From Butyriboletus loyo (taxonomy: Eukaryota; Basidiomycota; Agaricomycetes; Boletales; Boletaceae), in the NCBI GenBank assembly GCA_038093515.1, contig JBBPSI010000094.1, forward strand, positions 28,265-92,264: a stretch of DNA of 64,000 bases, read 5' to 3'. This document shows positions 35,193 to 45,946 of the stretch, one piece after another. Position numbers and translations under genes: made by a program. The notes under the pieces were generated by a model. The model did not search any database. It was given only the letters and a program-made list of their open reading frames with translations, and was not told the origin of the DNA. How positions within the stretch are numbered: the stretch's first letter is position 1; each line of letters starts with the position of its first letter.

Positions 35193-35700
35193 ATCGGATT
35201 CAGCAGTCGGAAACCAACTTGTTGAATCGCGGCTCCGTCGCTTCATCATGCATATTCAACTTGTCTCGACAGTTCGACTCTTTGGTCTGCCCACTACGAG
35301 ACACTCACTGGTACATACCCGGGTACCTTCCAATCCAAGATGGTGATACGAAATACTCAGCCAATTCAACCCGGAGTATGGACGGGCTGCGTCTGAATTA
35401 GATTGTCCTTGGTGAACACGAAGTTACTACTAGCTTATATTGTTCCAAACGTCCATTGACCCAAGCCCAATCTCCAGCCCGATTCAAGTAGCCCAATGTA
35501 TACGACTCAAAATATCTCACTGGAGTACATTATCATTCGTATCTTTTGTGGGGCCCCTCCGGTTCCCTGGGGAGGACGGTCACTCTCTTTCAGGCGAGCA
35601 GGCACACGTAGATGTTCGCGCGTTCCTCATTCGTGCTCAAAATGCGAAGCAGCAGGACTCGACGTTGCATTCAGCCTTTGAGGCATCCCCGCAGGCAAGC
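35193..35700 (+). repeat. Duplicated 5' flank and first coding part, copy C (matches 21423-21960)
   Basis: Second occurrence of the flank described at 21423-21960. It lies only about 90 nt after the stop codon of the intact giant gene, so the copies are head-to-tail. Confidence 0.8.
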
Positions 35701-36110
35701 TCCGTGATTATGATGCGGGGAAAGCTCATATGTTCGTATCCTGGACCGGCCATCGATATTATCAACGACATCTTCGACGATGCTGTCTTCCAATCCAAAC
35801 GCGCCCACTTTCTTGTTCGCGTGGATGAAGGCGTGCTTGATGTTGTCACGAGAAAACTCTTGCCGGAACACCCCGCCATCGAACGTCGGGACATCACCGA
35901 CCCGCGGCACATCACCGAACTGTTTACTGGCATTTTTCGGGGGGTCGGTCGCCCTGCTATTAGTGTCGTTCGCATCACCAAGCGCATCGGCGAGGATGTG
36001 GTCGTGTCGAGGGATTCGTTGATACCTTGGCGGTGCTTCTCGCTGTGGCTCGTCATTAGGGTTGTCTTGCAGACCACCCTGGAGTCGGCTCCTCCCGGAT
36101 GCGATTCCTA

Positions 36111-36136
36111 CAAGTTCTTCTTCTTCTTCTTCTTCC
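36111..36136 (+). repeat. (TTC)n microsatellite at the breakpoint of copy C
   Basis: About seven ttc triplets code for a Phe run in frame. The homology to the intact giant gene ends at its left border (GCDSYK in copy C versus KDAYKEF in copy B). Confidence 0.8.
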
Positions 36137-36454
36137 TCGCCAGACTTTGAGACGGAGGATGAGCGGCGGGGCATGGTCGTAGTTGGCGATGCAACCTGCC
36201 GCGCTCTACGGAGTTGCTTCGAGGACCAATACTATGAACTACCTCAGATCATTCTGCAAAAGTGTGTCCCCACCTGTACCAGCTCGCGATAGATACCGGA
36301 TTTCGCGAACACGTTTGTCCACCTCCTCAAGCTGGATCAAAATGACCCGGGTACTACTGGCCGGTGAAGCGTCACACGGTGGGTGAATCATTCGTTGCGT
36401 CCCATCGAGATTAGTAGTCCAGTTGGTGTGACGGTGCAGGGGTGGTTGGGAGGA

Positions 36455-36509
36455 GTCGGGTTGACGTCGGGTCGGTGTCGAGTTGGTGTTGAGTCAGCGT
36501 TGGGTCACT
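36455..36509 (+). repeat. 11-bp minisatellite, five degenerate units
   Basis: Units start at 36455, 36466, 36477, 36488 and 36499: gtcgggttgac, gtcgggtcggt, gtcgagttggt, gttgagtcagc, gttgggtcact. The + strand is G/T-rich. It sits at the left edge of the antisense gene fragment inside copy C. Confidence 0.75.
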
Positions 36510-37790
36510 TCAAGTCATCGCATTCCATTATGTTGTCCATCCTGGCAGGTCCATTGGGCATTCCGTTGACCATCCCTGCTCTCTACAGATCCACGCTCAA
36601 CCATCTTGACTGACAACCCCAAGAGAATTGTGCAGGTTCGCACAACAAGCGCAATTCGTTCCAGTAGAGGCCGCCTTGTCGTCCGCACACAAAGGCTCAA
36701 GCAACTTCGTTGGCACTCCTTCAGCAGAGATCGTACACGCCATCATGCACGGCCCGTCACCCCATCTTGGGCGGAGGATCATCATCACTGCCTCAAAGAC
36801 AACCCCCCCTTTTGTAAGACCCAGATTCTTCATCGCTTCGGAGTGCACTTCCAAGCCAGCCACAAGATCAGCCGTGTTTCAGCGTGGCGTACGTCAACTT
36901 GGATATCTCCCGTAACACAATGGATTCAATCTACCACGGTCCCGGCGAGCGCTCGTGGTTTGCTACCATTGCCTCGTACAGCGCTCTGGAATAGGAGCGC
37001 ACGCAGGCAGCCATGACAGTAATGCAGGTACATGAGATAGGGTTGCGCTTCTGTGGCGTCGTCGAGGATGATCCACGTTGGTTATAAGAGGGCTCAGACG
37101 GTTCTCCCACTTCGGTTTGCATGAGAAGTTTGACGTCCGCCTTGAACTTAGGACACGTCCCTGTCAAGATAGCAAAGAACTCGCCGACTTCAGAGATACC
37201 ATCGCGTTCTGTGCGCCAGGAAATCTTGGGAACTGGGAGCCCGAGATTGAAGCCCAATGTGATAGGGACAACCTGTTGGAGTTGCTGCGAGCAGTCGTCG
37301 TTGTGGCGGCATCTCGGTAATCTCCCGAAGCGAGGAGGGGACCATCTCGAGTATCGGCGCTACCCGCACGACAGTTGCAGTATCTGTTGCGTCCCGTGCC
37401 CAAACTGCGGTAAACTCCAGCCACCCGGTTGTTGGAAGTGTCACCTCAGTTGTTGCACTGCAGTGAACCCACTCACTGAAACCCTAGTGTTTGGCGTTGA
37501 CTCCACGGACGATCTGCTGGACGAGACCCAAAACTGTGTACGCGATCTTCTCGGTGTCTCGCTCGAGCTCTTGGAAATCGATATTGTCCACATCCGCGCA
37601 AAATACACAGATCTCGGCGGCAGCGTATTTGGGAATGATGTCGAGATCTCACACGCGAGTGAGATGACCCTTGAAAAGAGGATGTTTTCTTTCCGTGTTC
37701 GGTCCGACCAGATGGAGGAAATGTCCGGGGTAGAGAAGATGGACATGTTCGAGGGCTACTTGCATCGCGAGAGGGGCGTTGCACTATAAG
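36510..37790 (-). pseudogene. Antisense gene fragment, longer second occurrence, unidentified
   Basis: Reading the minus strand from 37790: the block shared with 21964-22300 comes first (DLDIIPKYAAAEICVFCADV, LGLVQQIVRGVNAKH followed by a stop). Then come segments absent from the first occurrence: GWLEFTAVWARDATDTATVV and RVAPILEMVPSSLREITEMP (about 37440-37300), KISWRTERDGISEVGEFFAI with LTGTCPKFKADVKLLMQTEV (about 37230-37090), and MAGLEVHSEAMKNLGLTKGG (about 36860). Stop codons and frame changes separate them, some of which could be introns. The pieces look like coding sequence, but I recognise no domain. Confidence 0.45.
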
Positions 37791-38214
37791 TTACCCAACA
37801 ACTCTATTCTTTGACTCGGTCCCCTAATAATGTTTTCCCAAGCAAATAGATGGGCCGTATATCAAGCAGTTGACCATTGTTCGTCTACCTCGCCAGTCAC
37901 CCAGTAGGGTACATAAGCCCCCTTGCGTCCAGCCATCATTTCCCAGTTACGACGTACCAGACACGATGAGTGAGTACTCTTCTCGACTTTGTATCTAGCG
38001 GTTGCATTTCATGACTCATTTGCTGCTCGTTAACAGGTCAAGTTAAATTCTGGATTCTTTTTGGCAAAAAGCTGGTGTTTGTTCCAGCTTAGCTTGATGA
38101 CTTGCTCGTCACATTCTTTGTAGATCTTCGCCAAAATGTCAACGCGCCTCGACATATTCCTGCCCAAAATTTCCTACGAGGATTGATTACAGGTTCTACC
38201 GGCTGAAAAAATCA

Positions 38215-39197
38215 GTGGCGATCATCACGGATGACAGTGAGGGCGATGGTGAAGGCTACGATGAACAGCAGGACACTGCCAAAGGCCCGATAGACGTTGT
38301 TAAGCAGGCCTGCTTAGCGAAAAGTAACAGGGTGCGGGTCAGTTTCACAACAAGGGTTCGCAAGCTGGCGAAGACGTTTGCCCGCGACCATGTTTATTTA
38401 ATCATTGACTTTCCTGATCGCAAGTGTCACCGACCTTTATGCTCCGAGTGGTATGTGTCGCTAACTGCGTTGTCCCCGATGATCAAGGCGTTTTTGAGAA
38501 TGTTTTACACAAGATGAATTGCGAGCCCGAATTCATCCCATGGGGATGCGAACTCTTATTTTCAGCAGTACTCCAACTAACTCATGTGCCCCATCATCCT
38601 AACCTTGCCGCGATCGTAAACAAGAGCGGTGATGAGCACGGATACCTCAAGTTTGTACAACGAAAGAGGAAAGTTAACGTTCTACGATACCTCACCAAGA
38701 TCGAGTCCCCGTCCAACCATACCATCTCTGGTGTTCGATTCTGGCCGGTTGAAGGTGGCACTGTGATATCAATGCCTGTCGCCGGTGGTTGGCTAACGTC
38801 TCTAGTTAATTCTGGCGAACAGTTGTGGTCTGTGGTTCTACAGCTCGCAGAAGCAGTCGCGCACATGGATCTGAAGCCGCAAAACGTCATTTTTCCCTCA
38901 GAAGGCGGTCGTCTATCCATCATCGACTTTAGTGTATCCATCTATGTTCGCAGACCGGACGTCAAATCCACTAGAGTTGTCGGCACGGAAGACTACATGG
39001 CTCCGGAAGTGAGCAGGGGACAGTACAAGCCAATGCTCGCCGACGTGTGGGGCTGTGGAAGAACGTTGTGAGAATTATGTTCATTCTGTGATTCCTCGGG
39101 GGATCGCACGACGCTCGTCGAGATAGCCAGGCGACTTATGGAACGCGATCCGGAGGCGCGCCCAATGATAGGAGTTATGGTATCATTCCCCAATTGA
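38215..39197 (+). pseudogene. Protein-kinase-like pseudogene inside copy C
   Basis: A Ser/Thr kinase C-lobe is recognisable: LAEAVAHMDLKPQNVIFPSE (the catalytic loop; HMD instead of HRD), LSIIDFSVSIYV (DFS instead of DFG), VVGTEDYMAPEVSRGQYKP (activation segment and APE motif), ADVWGCGRTL, then a TGA at 39069-39071. The same frame then continues with TLVEIARRLMERDPEARPMI to a stop at 39195-39197, which is the kinase subdomain XI with its invariant Arg. The N-lobe upstream of 38420 is poorly defined. The in-frame stop and altered catalytic motifs indicate a dead or pseudokinase gene. An 18-nt trace of the same gene is present in copy A. Confidence 0.75.
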
Positions 39198-41068
39198 ATT
39201 CGCCCGCTGAGCAGCCCGGTGCTAGTACATTCAAGAGCCATCAAGGAAGTGATCCATACTCAATCCGCCCGAATATTATGTGGATCCTTTGTGCAGTGTC
39301 CAAGGTTCCTCCCGGAATTCACACAGAACACTTACAGCATAGTTGCTGTTATGCGGCATTCTGACTATTCAACGAACCCACCTCTGGACTCGACTTGCAG
39401 TCTGCGTGGGATATCATGAAATTCCTTCAGATGACCCGTCGTTGGACTACGAAAGCTGGGTTCAAGACTGCCCTCCATGCCAAGTTTGCAGTACATGGGC
39501 ACTACCCACGAGAATGGCGAGCGACGGACTCCGGTTGAATTCCCTGATATCCTGGTTGCGCTAAAGCCCGAGATCCGTGTCTTATTGGATGATGTTCGAC
39601 CTCCGGAACCGCAAGCTAGCTGAAGCATGGAAACTTCCGTGGCCATCTATTTCAACGAGGATGATGAGTTGACAGTACTCACGCAGCCACCGTTTGCGCA
39701 ACAGCTGGACCAACGCGCCATATACCTCGATGACGCGGGACCGATATCAAGTTCCCGAGTGGATTTCGCACCGCTGTCACTCTGGGTCCTAAAGTCACCA
39801 AGGATCGTTTAGCTCAAGGCAAGTTGGAGCTCCGTTTCAACCTGCGGAACTCGAGATCTGTTTGAAGGTTGTATGTATCCGCGGAAACTGGACATTGGCC
39901 ATTCCGTGACGTGTTTTCGCACGTCTTGCAGTCGAACGGACAATCCGTGCCTTGTCCACCAAAGACTCGGGGGGACGAGATCCATACCATTGACATCTAC
40001 GATGGGCGATATACGAAACGTGCAACGAGATTCAGGCCCCGCACAACAAGGGGCGGACCATCAAGCCCATTATGATGCATGGTCGAAGCTTTATGCCAAC
40101 GAGCTGACGGTGGAGCAGTTATCGATGGAGTGACCTCAGTCCGAAGCCAAATCACTCGAAGAACTCTATGCACCGCTAAACGCCACCAACACCAACACTC
40201 CCGTTTTCGCAGTGCCAGAGATTCAAGAACGTTGAATCAGCCTTGGTGTCGCTTTGTCTTACGCTGGAGAGATGGATGAAGTCGAACGTGAGGCGAGATG
40301 CGGAACGACCACCCAAGGTGTCGCCGGCGGAGCATGCTCTCTATGGCGCTCACTAGATTGGCGTCGTCTCCAATCAGTCCACGATTTTTCACCCGATTTT
40401 CACTACACTCGACAACACCTCCGCGGTTACGAACGAATCGCTCGTCTGGAGCCCTTGGGTCATGGCTACGGAGGACTTTTGCAAGACCATTGTTCCTTCC
40501 GAAGGAGGTATATCCTCCAAAATGGACGAATACCTGCGGCCAGTCCAATGGATTCAAGATTACCGTTAAACACATTTTCATCGTGCCAAGCCAATATGAA
40601 GTCAATCGCCCATTGCCGTTCATCCGAAAGAGTGATCATGTCCATCTCCACTTGTACACGCCACGAACGACCGAGTCCATGAAACAGAGCGACGATCTCA
40701 GGCTGTACAGTATCCCCAATCTTTCGTTCGACTGGACTCTACCTCGGGAACTCATGGCGCAGCTCAGTATATTCGCAGGCCAGCTCTATCTGAGCCATCG
40801 TGCGGCGTATATTCAACTATGCCGACGGGCCTCTGTGTGTACGCCCCGGACCTGCAGGACGAAGAGGAGATGACAGTCGGATACGATGGGTTCATCAAGC
40901 CCGAACATCGTCGTGGCGCGCTTGTCGGAGCTCCGACAAACAAACCCGCACGTTCCAAAACACACTGTTGCCTTTTATAAACGTCTTGCTCGGTCTTCGG
41001 AGGAATTTGCGCAGGCATACATAGATAAACGTTTGGAGGGGCGGTTTCTCACTGAAAAGCGATTGTGA

Positions 41069-41950
41069 GTGGACCGGCGAGAAGACGTTGCGTGTCACTT
41101 ATATATATATATAAACATCCACTCCGAGTTTCTTGTCAACTGAATGCTGGCCTAGAGGATGGACGACGAATGAAGTTCTCGCCGACCAGTGTCCGAACTA
41201 CCACGAGATTCACCGATAACGAGAGACGAGGGTTCGATAGTTGTAGAGGAAAGGGAACCGATGTGTAGATATGGATATGTATCGTTTGAACGTGGGCGAT
41301 GATGCTGAACGATTCAGAGTGTAGTGATTCCGGAAGAGACTGGGACCTGGACCTTGGCTCGCGTCGAGCGTGCGGGTGTGAGCAAAATTGCGTAGTGCGT
41401 TCGGAGAGTCGCGTGGGCAAGCCATGATTCATGAAGCGGGTTAATAATAGTGAGGATAGCCTTGTTGAAATGCAACATCCGACAGCCTAAGCCTGTTTCC
41501 AGTGAACAACGATGATCGATGATACGGACTCAGGACCCTGCTCTTTATAGGTTCCTTGTCCTCTTACACCCGTCAACGTGTCAACGCGAGCCGCTTGCGA
41601 GCCATATGATCAGGGTGACCAATTATAAATGGATACGATCACTTCGGGTAACCCAGTAATCCCTTCGTGACACCGATGTCGATATCACCATCCGATCGCA
41701 CAGGGATCTCTGATATGCCGTCGTAAGGTTGTTACTACTTGGAACCCTGTGAGTGGGAACGAGTTGTCCGCGCAACACTCGGGAACGTCGATCCCGCAGG
41801 TCAGGCCGATGATCCAGCCGGATCCCAGACCAGAAACCACCGAAACGGTCTTCCTTGAATTCTCTCATTGGAAGAGGCCACGAGATTCAGCATGTAAACA
41901 AAAAGGTATCATCTCAACGTCTGATATGTATAATTCATACCGTTTATTAT
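41069..41950. other. Intergenic region with a short TA repeat
   Basis: About 880 nt between the end of copy C and the 3' end of Mcm10. A (TA)n tract lies at about 41100-41113. No gene is evident on either strand. Confidence 0.4.
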
Positions 41951-44432
41951 TTAAACGTCACTACTATCATCCAAATCAACCATCTCATCTTCATCCGATA
42001 CGACGTCCAGCTCGGAGTCGCCAGCATCTTCCTCGGCCATGAAGGCAGGAACAGAGACACCAGAACGTATCATCGTGCCTGGTCTTCGAGCAAGGTTAAT
42101 GTCCTTTCTCGACTCCTGGACTGCCGCCAACGCTTCCAGCTGTCCAAAGAAATAAATGTCTTGAAAAATGGCCCCATAAATTGTCATAAACATACTTTTT
42201 TCTGGATGGTAAGATCCTCCGCCCGCTTCCGGCCCATTTTCGTGGCAGGATCGAACCCAAGATGCTTGATGACGCTCGCAGAGTACGCCGGTTTCGCAGG
42301 CACGTTCGGCACCATCGGTTCCTCGTTCTCATTGTCCTCCTCCACCGCTTTACCCTTCCCCTTGTCCACTTTCTTCCCCTTCCCCTTTCCACCCTCGGAC
42401 CCCTTCATCATCTTCGCGGCGACCTCCCTAGCTTTCGTGACAGCCCTTGACCCTTCCTTGTCTCGATCTAGCAGCGTCTTCAGTTCTTTATCAGCATCCT
42501 GTCCGAGCCTCCGCTTTGCCCTTTCCTGTGCGTCTCTGCCCAGTTTTTCGGCTGTAAATATATCTCCAGCAGCTCCACCGACAACGTGTCCTGACACAAT
42601 GTACACCGAGCTACCCGCCGCTGGTTCGGATTGGAGACCCCACTGACGAGAGGGATCGTACTCAGGTTTACGCTTGCGGACAGAGGTCGTCGTCATACCC
42701 GATGTCCTAGTCAACGAAAAATACCATGGTCATTACTCTATCGCTTAGGAAAATCGAAGAGGGGTGAGATGACGAACCCAGCTGTAAATTCTGCTCTCCC
42801 CGCTCGTTGTCTCTGAACAGCGTTCGTCAAATGCCACTCGCAGACGTCGCTCACCCTTTTGTCAGTCCAACTTCCGCAGGGTTTACCGTCCTTCTTGGCT
42901 ACTTTACACATGCCGAGGTCGTGAGCGCGCCCAATGATCGCAATGGAGGTTGCAGATTCTGGGGTGACTGCGAGGACGTTATCCACAGGATGCGGTGTCT
43001 TGTCATTGCACTAGGGAGGGGTAAGTATGGTACAATTTCACGAGGCAATGAAACACACGAACCTGGAGAGGTTTCAAAACCTTGGGGTTCAGAAGAGCGA
43101 TAACATCTCCCTCCTTGAGCTTGGACATTGCCTCGAATGCGCCTTTACTCCCGCCCTGATAGATTTTTTTTACGTTCCCAACCTCTCCGGTGACTGTATC
43201 GAACCCATCGGATTCGAACAGCAACAAGGTCAAAAACGCGTCTCCTCTGATTGCAGATTTCCCTCCGGATGCAGAGGACCGAGATCGTGCCCCGAAATCA
43301 ATCAGTTTCATGTTCACATACTTTTTGCCATATGGTTTCGCTTGACCGTTTTGACCGTTCTTATCGGATTTTTTACGGGCACCAGGGTTGTGACCACCCT
43401 TCAATCTACCTGTTTGATCACCCGAAACACGATCATCATCTCCGGGCGTGATATCCACTGGTGCCCGAGTATGTTTGACGGGGCCTCTTTCTGCAACGAC
43501 CGCGATGGTTACCCAATCGCCCTCCACAGGCACGTCATATCCAGATTTGTTCGGGAGAAGTCGTATGCAGGAGTAAAGACGGGAGGGGGAGAGGTAATAA
43601 CGCCCGCGGAGATACTCTTGGAGGTCTTCGTGTGGGAGGGATCGAGACCTATTATGATGTCAATATTATTCATTATTTATTTTTAGTCAAGGGGCAACAG
43701 AAATGAACAGGTTTGAGAATGCATGGAGAGTGACATACAAGAGATGGATACCAGAGTTTGGTTCCAGACGCTCGAACAAAAGGTCGTCGGGAAGTGGTTT
43801 GTGATCCGCAGGTCCCATGCAGAGGTCTTCCACTATCAAGAGGTCTTCGTCTCTTTGTGGTATGGTCGCTAGTGACGTCGACGCGACAGGAGCCTCGAAG
43901 CCACGTTCTTGCAACGTGTGCAATTGTGCACAAGGTTCGGGCGCCTTTGGCTTGGGTTTCGCAGCGAGGTCTGACGATCGTGCAACGCGGGTTGGCTCGG
44001 AGCGATTGGTGGGTCCATGACGCAGGGCGGCGAGTTTATTAAGTACATTAGAAGGTGCTGGTTTCGCGTGGTGAGGGACTGTAGCAGGTTTGCCAACCGA
44101 GCGCGCGCCCTCGTGGTCCCGCGGATGCTCCGACGTGGACGAACGGCCAGCATGTGGTTTACGTCCCTGACTGGCAGTGCGTTCAATTCTCCTTTTCTTC
44201 CCTGAAACCATGCGTCGTTTAATGGCCATCCTCACAAGAAATCACCGGGCTCACTCGGAGAGGGTGTCGCGGGCGCCAGGAGGGTCGCGTCTGGCTTCTT
44301 TCGCTTTGGGGACTGCAGACGTGGATCGTCGTCTGGGATGTCGATGAGCTGCGTTTGCAAGCGCTTGATCTGGTTTCGTAGCTGGAGCTGTCTCTGTCGT
44401 TCTGCATGTAGTCTGTGTGTGGATGCCTCCAT
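41951..44432 (-). CDS. MCM10: DNA replication initiation factor Mcm10
   Basis: Scaffold that links CMG helicase and polymerase alpha at origins. The N-terminus (start 44432) is a basic coiled-coil, LHAERQRQLQLRNQIKRLQT. The OB-fold region is assembled from several exons: LPDDLLFERLEPNSGIHL, SRSLPHEDLQEYLRGRYYLS, GYDVPVEGDWVTIAVVAERG, and GAFEAMSKLKEGDVIALLNP. The Mcm10 zinc finger follows with ligands in CKVAKKDGKPCGSW and SDVCEWH (CCCH), then NAVQRQRAGRAEFTAG and TSGM. The C-terminal half is lysine-rich (GKGKGKKVDKGKG) and ends acidic (DEDEMVDLDDSSDV). The first intron (about 44 nt) uses a weak gtgatt donor and is the least certain junction. Confidence 0.92.
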
Positions 44433-44932
44433 GGCATCGGTGTGCTGATGGGCCTCGCGTTGAACGCGTTCAAGGCCGCGGTGAGGACGCGTTGTTTGTG
44501 CGTAATTTTCGGATTACGTACTTGATAAGGGCATAACGTTTCCACGGGCCATAAAAGGAGAAGACGCATCGGACTCATTTCATTTGCCACCGCGGCGCCA
44601 TGTTCGACAGCATCATCCCAGGCTATGAATTTATTGTCCCAGACCAAATGCGGGACAATTTGGTGGTCGAACAAGCCATATTTATAATAGCCATTGTGTC
44701 AGGGGCACAGTTTAATTGCCATCGGGCGTTCCAACAGACGGGTCGCCCTTTCTCGGAATGTACCGCAGCTTTTATGCGACTCCAATCTTACGCCGTGCCA
44801 CCATTAGTACATATAACCCCTCCCCCATCTTCTTTCTCGTCTCCGCTCCTTCCCAAGACTTGATCAAGCCCACGTCTTCGCAATCGCATCCGATTATTTG
44901 TTTTCTGTTCCCAAGGGGATCTGTTTCTTGTC
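44433..44932. other. Divergent intergenic region, MCM10 / orphan gene
   Basis: 500 nt between two divergent starts. Apart from the two ACGCGT boxes near MCM10 I see no named element. The right half is pyrimidine-rich, as is common just upstream of fungal start sites. Confidence 0.4.
44464..44492. promoter_or_regulatory. Two ACGCGT (MCB) boxes upstream of MCM10
   Basis: ACGCGT occurs at 44464-44469 and 44487-44492, 32 and 55 nt upstream of the MCM10 start codon. In fungi this palindrome is the MluI cell-cycle box bound by MBF, which drives G1/S transcription of replication genes. The sites are seen directly; MBF control is inferred and fits the gene. Confidence 0.6.
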
Positions 44933-45946
44933 ATGACCAAGGACGCGCAGTTACCCACACCCATGTCTGTACAGAAATTCGCAATCGATATTGCGTACCG
45001 TCTGTCTTCACTACGGAATTTCTTGGAGGCGTCGGAAGACCTCTCCCACTACAACGAGCGGTTGACCGTCCCCGATATTCAATGCCACGGCAGAAAGGTG
45101 AGCCTTCGTCCAATCACATGCCGTTCACACACTTTCCGACCACCCACGCTCATAGTTGCTTGCCATGATGGAGGTATATTTATTTTTCCCGCTATTCGGA
45201 CGTTCGTCGTTTAATTCGTTCTTGTAGGTGGCTCGAACAACGCTCGACCGAGCGGGCGTGAAACTCCACCTCTTCACTTCGTGTCCGCCTAAATTACAAC
45301 CCTACAAATCAGCTTATTTTAAAATGCTCGTCTTGATTGTTCGTCAGAACAAAGACCAATTTCCTACTGAACTTCAAGGTGGGATCGTGTCTGAAACGTA
45401 TTCAAGCATCCGATTTTATTTGGTTTCTCTCTAGGACGAGTGGACAGATTACTCTTGCCACTGACCACTCAATTGGTTATCTGGCGCAACCACGATCCTT
45501 ACGCACAACTTGGCATAGCCGATCTCATGAAGAATCTCAACAATAGGTCGCGCTCACACAGGAAGCCACAGCTTGAACAACCATCCAGTACAACAGTACC
45601 ACTGCGTGTGCCACCGTGGCCCTTGAACAACATTGCAGCATCCATGCCGCGTATGACTCATCTGGGCTCATTGCGTGTATGTAATCCTAATAGGGCTGTT
45701 TCAGCTCCCGATGCCTTTCCCCCTAAAGTGACGGAGGACAAGCGAGGGAAGAAATCCTTGCTGGATTCGGTCGCGCGTCGTTCTCGTCCTGTACACAAGC
45801 AACACCCTCCACGGCCGGAACCAGAAACCCAGCCTCCTCTGTGTGACGACGAGGAGCCCATCACACGATTGCTCCCTCGCACGCGCCGGCATTTCGGAAT
45901 TTTCTGCACAGGAAATAAGCGATCATCACAGCCGTTGCGCAGATGA
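44933..45946 (+). CDS. Orphan protein of about 280 aa, function unknown
   Basis: Three exons: 44933-45097, 45228 to about 45379, and about 45435 to 45946. They are joined by gtgagc/tag and gtggga/ctag borders that keep one frame: CHGRK-VARTTLDRAGVKL and PTELQG-RVDRLLLPLTTQLV. The first 150 residues look globular and mostly helical. The C-terminal part is basic and low-complexity with clusters such as RSRSHRKP and RPVHKQHPPRPEPE, ending FCTGNKRSSQPLRR. No signal peptide, membrane segment or familiar motif is visible. It could be a lineage-restricted nuclear protein. The model rests on open frame and splice sites only. Confidence 0.55.

Larger units (their letters stand above)
35440..41068 (+). 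pseudogene. Decayed copy C of the giant DUF6606/DUF3638 gene, interrupted by a foreign module
   Basis: The N-terminal part (about 35600-36110; VRAFLIRAQNA, LICSYPGPAID, DPRHITELFTGIFRGVG, WLVIRVVLQTTLES) aligns with 25780-26270 of the intact gene and breaks off exactly at a TTC repeat (36111-36136). Foreign sequence follows (36290-39200). Homology resumes at about 39425 with DDPSLDYESWVQDCP (compare 32850 in the intact gene). It continues through 39640-39820, a degraded equivalent of the RGTDIKFPSGFR region in which part of the His-Thr-Arg-Gly segment is lost by a small deletion, and then in shifting frames to about 41068. The central ATPase-like domain is missing and several frameshifts are needed to read through, so it is non-functional. 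Confidence 0.85.

Noticed and set aside
21423..41068. Retrotransposon or DNA transposon as the cause of the repeats
   Set aside because: No reverse transcriptase, integrase or transposase motifs and no terminal repeats were seen; the repeats are explained by duplicated gene parts.
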